Source: Pseudarthrobacter albicanus | Lineage (GTDB): Bacteria; Actinomycetota; Actinomycetes; Actinomycetales; Micrococcaceae | Reading direction: 5' to 3' | Length of the DNA stretch: 64,000 nucleotides | Assembly (NCBI RefSeq): GCF_018224015.1 | Contig: NZ_JAGPOT010000004.1 | Coordinates: forward strand, 1 to 64,000 | Shown: piece after piece, positions 61,281 through 64,000 of the stretch | Position numbering within the stretch: the first letter of the stretch is position 1 | Layout of the letters: every line of letters starts with the position of its first letter | Program-made: the position numbers and the translations under genes | The notes under the pieces: model-generated | What the model was told of the DNA's origin: nothing | Database searches by the model: none | Seen by the model: the letters and a program-made list of their open reading frames with translations, nothing else

Positions 61281-61318
61281 CAGAGGACGACGGCGGGAGG
61301 TCCCGCCGTCGTCCTCTG
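61281..61318. terminator. Perfect 18-bp hairpin
   Basis: CAGAGGACGACGGCGGGA-GG-TCCCGCCGTCGTCCTCTG. It shares the core GGACGACGGCGGG with the hairpin at 61948-61987. Confidence 0.7.
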
Positions 61319-61377
61319 CGGGTGCCTGCGATGCTGCATGCTGGGGCGATCGCCCGGGAGGGGAGATCCTTGCGGGT

Positions 61378-61863
61378 TTACTTTGGTCCTGTTCCCCGTT
61401 TCCCGAGGTGCTCAATGAGCGCATCGAGGATCGGTACTTGCCCTGTCACCAGCTTGGTGCGAGCTTCGGATTCTTTGAACCACCTGGCGTCATCGATTTC
61501 GGGGTAGCTTCTTACCCTGCCGGATCCTTTCGGCCATTCCAGCGAAAACGTGTTGCTCACAATTCGTTCGGGCTGGAAGTCCGCCTCGGCTGCGAAAACC
61601 GTGATGATTTTTCCTGAAGGTTGCCGGAATGTCCCTAGGTGGAGGTAATCACTGGACGGTGCAGGAGTACCGATTTCCTCGGCAAATTCACGCCAGGCGG
61701 CCGCCAGCGGATCCTCGTCCTCGAGGTACTCGCCCTTGGGAATGGACCAGGCATGGGCGTCCTTACGAGCCCAGAAGGGTCCGCCCATATGGGCCATCCA
61801 TATCTCCAACTGCGATTCTGTGCTCCGCCGGTACAGCAGGATGCCTGCGCTTTGAACCGTCAT
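61378..61863 (-). CDS. NUDIX hydrolase
   Basis: Protein of 161 aa from the ATG at 61863 (MTVQSAGILLYRRSTES), with GGAGGGGAC before it. The Nudix box is complete: GEYLEDEDPLAAAWREFAEE then IG (Gx5Ex7REUxEExGU). WSIPKGEYL and the C-terminal EWPKGSGRVRSYPEID fit the DATP/diadenosine-type hydrolases of actinobacteria (NUDIX with SIPKGE). It hydrolyses nucleoside diphosphate-linked compounds; the substrate is not evident. Confidence 0.9.
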   Translation of the reverse strand: MTVQSAGILLYRRSTESQLEIWMAHMGGPFWARKDAHAWSIPKGEYLEDEDPLAAAWREFAEEIGTPAPSSDYLHLGTFRQPSGKIITVFAAEADFQPERIVSNTFSLEWPKGSGRVRSYPEIDDARWFKESEARTKLVTGQVPILDALIEHLGKRGTGPK

Positions 61864-61947
61864 GTCCCCTCCACGTCCCAAGGCTACCGCGCGTCAAGCG
61901 ACCGTGCAGCGGACTTCCGCGCTGGCTAACCCATCGGAGCCTTAACG

Positions 61948-61987
61948 GAAGCGGACGACGGCGGGGGTTCCCGCCGTCGTCCGCTTC
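61948..61987. terminator. Perfect 18-bp hairpin behind the ThDP enzyme gene
   Basis: GAAGCGGACGACGGCGGG-GGTT-CCCGCCGTCGTCCGCTTC, 30 bp behind the stop at 62017. Probably terminates that gene. Confidence 0.75.
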
Positions 61988-62016
61988 CGCTTCCTGCGGA
62001 AGCCGGAAGGCGTTCG

Positions 62017-63774
62017 TTAGTAGGCCTTTACGCGCTGTTCGACGATGAGGTGGATGAGGGCAAACACCCCGTCCTGGTCGATGGCCTGGAGCGCAGCGTC
62101 GAGGGCGGCCGGCACGTCCTTGTCCTGGGTGACCGTGACGCCGAAGCCGCCGAAGGCTTGGGCCATGAGGCCGAAGTCAGGGTTTTTCAGCTGCGTGCCC
62201 GAAACCCGGGACGGGTAGTGGCGTTCCTGGTGGGTGCGGATGGTGCCGTATTCCTGGTTGTCCATCACGATGATGAGCGGCGTGGCTCCGTACTGGGCAG
62301 CGGTGGCCAGCTCCTGGCCGTTCATGAGGAATTCCCCGTCGCCGGCGATGGTGACCACGCGGCGCTGCGGACTGGCCAGCGAGGCGGCGATGGCCGAGGG
62401 AATGGAGTAGCCCATGGAGCCGTTTCTCGCGCTGATCATCGAAGCGTAGCGCCGTGTGGGGAAGTACCGGTGTGCCCAGTTGGTGTGCTCGCCCGCCCCG
62501 AAAGTCACCATGGCATCCTCGGGAAGCCGCGGGACCAGGTTCGCCATCAGGGTGTCCATCCTTGCAGGCCCTTCGCAGGGGGTGACCGGCGGCAGGCTGG
62601 CGAAGGAAGTCTGCTCGGCGCGCATCCTGGCCGTCCACGCTTTCCACTCCTCTTTCATGGGCAGGTCGATTTCAACGAGATCCCGGACGAAGGCGTCCGG
62701 TTTCGCCACTATCTGCCTCGAGACCGGACCTGAGCGGCCGCGCAACGAGGGGTCTATGGTCACCAGAAAGTTCTTCTTGTTCCAGTCCTGCCTGCAGACA
62801 AAGCCGTCCGTGATCACGTCCCCCGGGACCGTCCCGACGAAAACGAGGAGGTCGGTTTCCTCGAGCAGGTCGTACGTGGGGCGGGGGCGGCCGTAACCGA
62901 TCGGGCCCACGTAGCTCGGCGAGTCGAAGGAAACTGTTCCCTGCGTGCGCCATTCCGCGGCGGCCGGGATGTGGTGCTTTTCGAGCCATTCTGTGAGTTG
63001 GTGGGCCGCTTCCTGGGACCAGTCGTTGCCGCCGGTGACAAAAAGGGGCTTCGAGGAATTTGCCAGGGCCGCGGCGAGTGCTTCGGCATCCGGGGTGCTC
63101 ATTCCGCCGGTGGCCACGGGGATGGTGGGGTGCAGGGCTGGATCCACCTGCTGGCGGATGATGTCTTCCGGCAGACCCACCACCACCGGGCCCGGCCGTC
63201 CGCTCATTGACGCGAACATCGCTTCCGCAACGATCTCGGACGCCCGTTCGGCATGGTCAAGCACCATAACGCGTTTGGCTCCTGTGTCGAACCAGGCCTT
63301 GATATCAAACTCCTGGAACGCTTCGCGGTCCCGGTGGGCAAAAGGGATGAGCCCGACGAATAGCAGCATCGGGGTGGAGTCCTGCCAGGCGGTGTGCAGG
63401 CCAACATGGGCGTTGGCCGCGCCGGGTCCACGGGTGACCATGGCCACGCCCGGACGCTGGTTCATCTTCCCGTCAGCCTCGGCCATGTAGGCGGCGCCGC
63501 CCTCATGCCGGCAGACCACCGTGTCGATGTCAGAACCGTGCAGCCCGTCCAGCACGTCCAGGAAGCTCTCGCCGGGAACAACATAGGTGCGTTCGACTCC
63601 GTGGGCCACGAGGGAGTCAACAATTACATGCCCGGCGGATTTCAGGGCCCGGCCGCCGTCCAGGCCCCCGGGAACGGTCGATGGGGTGGGCTGTACGGGG
63701 CCGTGTTGGATGATGTTGGCTTCGAATGGCTGCGTGTCGGTTGCGGTCATGGTGGATGCGGACTCCGTTGTCAT
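62017..63774 (-). CDS. ThDP-dependent enzyme, acetolactate synthase-like
   Basis: Protein of 585 aa. PYR domain: YVVPGESFLDVLDGLHGSDI and VVCRHEGGAAYMAEADGKM, with the catalytic Glu in RHEGG. The central domain spans about 235-370. PP domain: VVTIAGDGEFLMNGQELATA and IIVMDNQEYGTIRTHQERHY give the GDG...N motif for Mg-ThDP. It differs from biosynthetic IlvB by a 45-aa N-terminal extension and by lying alone, with no IlvN subunit. Probably a catabolic 2-oxoacid enzyme; not closely similar to that at 32890. A gene tail ends 73 bp upstream on the same strand. Confidence 0.87.
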   Translation of the reverse strand: MTTESASTMTATDTQPFEANIIQHGPVQPTPSTVPGGLDGGRALKSAGHVIVDSLVAHGVERTYVVPGESFLDVLDGLHGSDIDTVVCRHEGGAAYMAEADGKMNQRPGVAMVTRGPGAANAHVGLHTAWQDSTPMLLFVGLIPFAHRDREAFQEFDIKAWFDTGAKRVMVLDHAERASEIVAEAMFASMSGRPGPVVVGLPEDIIRQQVDPALHPTIPVATGGMSTPDAEALAAALANSSKPLFVTGGNDWSQEAAHQLTEWLEKHHIPAAAEWRTQGTVSFDSPSYVGPIGYGRPRPTYDLLEETDLLVFVGTVPGDVITDGFVCRQDWNKKNFLVTIDPSLRGRSGPVSRQIVAKPDAFVRDLVEIDLPMKEEWKAWTARMRAEQTSFASLPPVTPCEGPARMDTLMANLVPRLPEDAMVTFGAGEHTNWAHRYFPTRRYASMISARNGSMGYSIPSAIAASLASPQRRVVTIAGDGEFLMNGQELATAAQYGATPLIIVMDNQEYGTIRTHQERHYPSRVSGTQLKNPDFGLMAQAFGGFGVTVTQDKDVPAALDAALQAIDQDGVFALIHLIVEQRVKAY

Positions 63775-63846
63775 CTCTACTTGTCTTCGTGGGTTGGTTG
63801 GCGTGCATGGTATTTCCGCTGCCTTCAGCGGAACGATAGTTGGTGC

Positions 63847-63999
63847 TTAGTCTGTTTCCGGTCCGGTGCAGAAGAAGCAGCCGTCCTCGCAACTGTCGTT
63901 CGACGCCGGTACGTAGCCGTTGTCTGCGGCCACCGCCGGCAGCGGGAGGTCCGGGCCTCGTTTGGCGGATACCGGATGCGGGATAGGGGTGGCAGCTGA
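63847..63999 (-). CDS. C-terminal end of an unidentified protein, partial at the right edge
   Basis: The minus-strand frame entering from the right edge reads SAATPIPHPVSAKRGPDLPL, PAVAADNGYVPASNDSCEDG and CFFCTGPETD to a TAA at 63849-63847. Its composition is coding-like and it ends with a Cys-rich CEDGCFFC. The main part of the gene is outside the window. It is upstream of the ThDP gene on the same strand and may share its operon. Confidence 0.45.
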   Translation of the reverse strand, partial: SAATPIPHPVSAKRGPDLPLPAVAADNGYVPASNDSCEDGCFFCTGPETD

Positions 64000-64000
64000 C

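Overview
The window is high-GC, densely packed DNA that looks like a chromosome segment of a soil actinobacterium of the Micrococcaceae (Arthrobacter / Pseudarthrobacter type). This placement is an inference from gene content: a complete ergothioneine cluster, MHS-type MFS carriers, many GntR/MarR/ArsR regulators, a DUF1206 protein, an Arr-type ADP-ribosyltransferase and an AddAB-like pair. No rRNA, tRNA or CRISPR array was recognised.

Layout. 1-2.3 kb: the cut end of an IS630 transposase, an Arr-DUF6994 fusion, and a hicA-hicB toxin-antitoxin pair with its operator. 2.4-9.5 kb: two paralogous FMN/quinone reductases with a divergent MarR gene and shared operator-like sites, a cupin, a one-TM coiled-coil protein, an intact leaderless ArsR-SRPBCC gene with two broken copies nearby, a truncated acyl-CoA dehydrogenase abutting a truncated GntR gene, and a DUF2188 protein. 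9.7-15.4 kb: egtA-egtB-egtC-egtD in one overlapping operon, with an egtE-like gene convergent to it. 15.6-21.5 kb: a nitrilase-permease-nitrilase operon with a divergent GntR regulator, then an MHS transporter. 21.6-30.1 kb: a gene graveyard. At least ten truncated, frameshifted or internally deleted genes surround a few intact ones (alpha/beta hydrolase, DUF1206, VOC, ECF sigma). 30.1-34.5 kb: an amino-acid permease divergent from an aminotransferase plus ThDP-enzyme operon. 34.6-41.5 kb: a dead IS630 copy, a large SWIM-SNF2 ATPase, an orphan HicB antitoxin with a 16-codon toxin stub and two palindromic operators, and an intact IS630 element. 41.5-45.3 kb: an MFS carrier and M20 amidohydrolase under a divergent two-domain Lrp/AsnC-like regulator; the IS630 element sits at the end of the M20 gene. 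45.4-52.9 kb: an orphan ribbon-helix-helix protein, a primary-like sigma factor, and an AddB/AddA-like helicase-nuclease pair. 53-64 kb: a secreted glycerophosphodiesterase, CsbD, an MFS exporter, a methyltransferase, a second cupin, RecQ, a secreted protein with a nonsense codon, a decayed XRE-MmyB/SDR pair, a NUDIX hydrolase and a second ThDP enzyme.

Functional themes are redox and thiol protection (ergothioneine, FMN reductases), scavenging of nitrogen compounds (nitrilases, permeases, M20, aminotransferase/ThDP enzyme) and DNA processing (AddAB-like, RecQ, SNF2). The strongest structural signal is pervasive small-scale deletion. Divergent gene pairs have lost their shared centres, a paralogue of an intact neighbour has been shortened at microhomologies, and a Fic gene has lost its catalytic motif in frame. 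The Arr-DUF6994 fusion may have arisen by the same process. Misassembly is an alternative that only reads can exclude.
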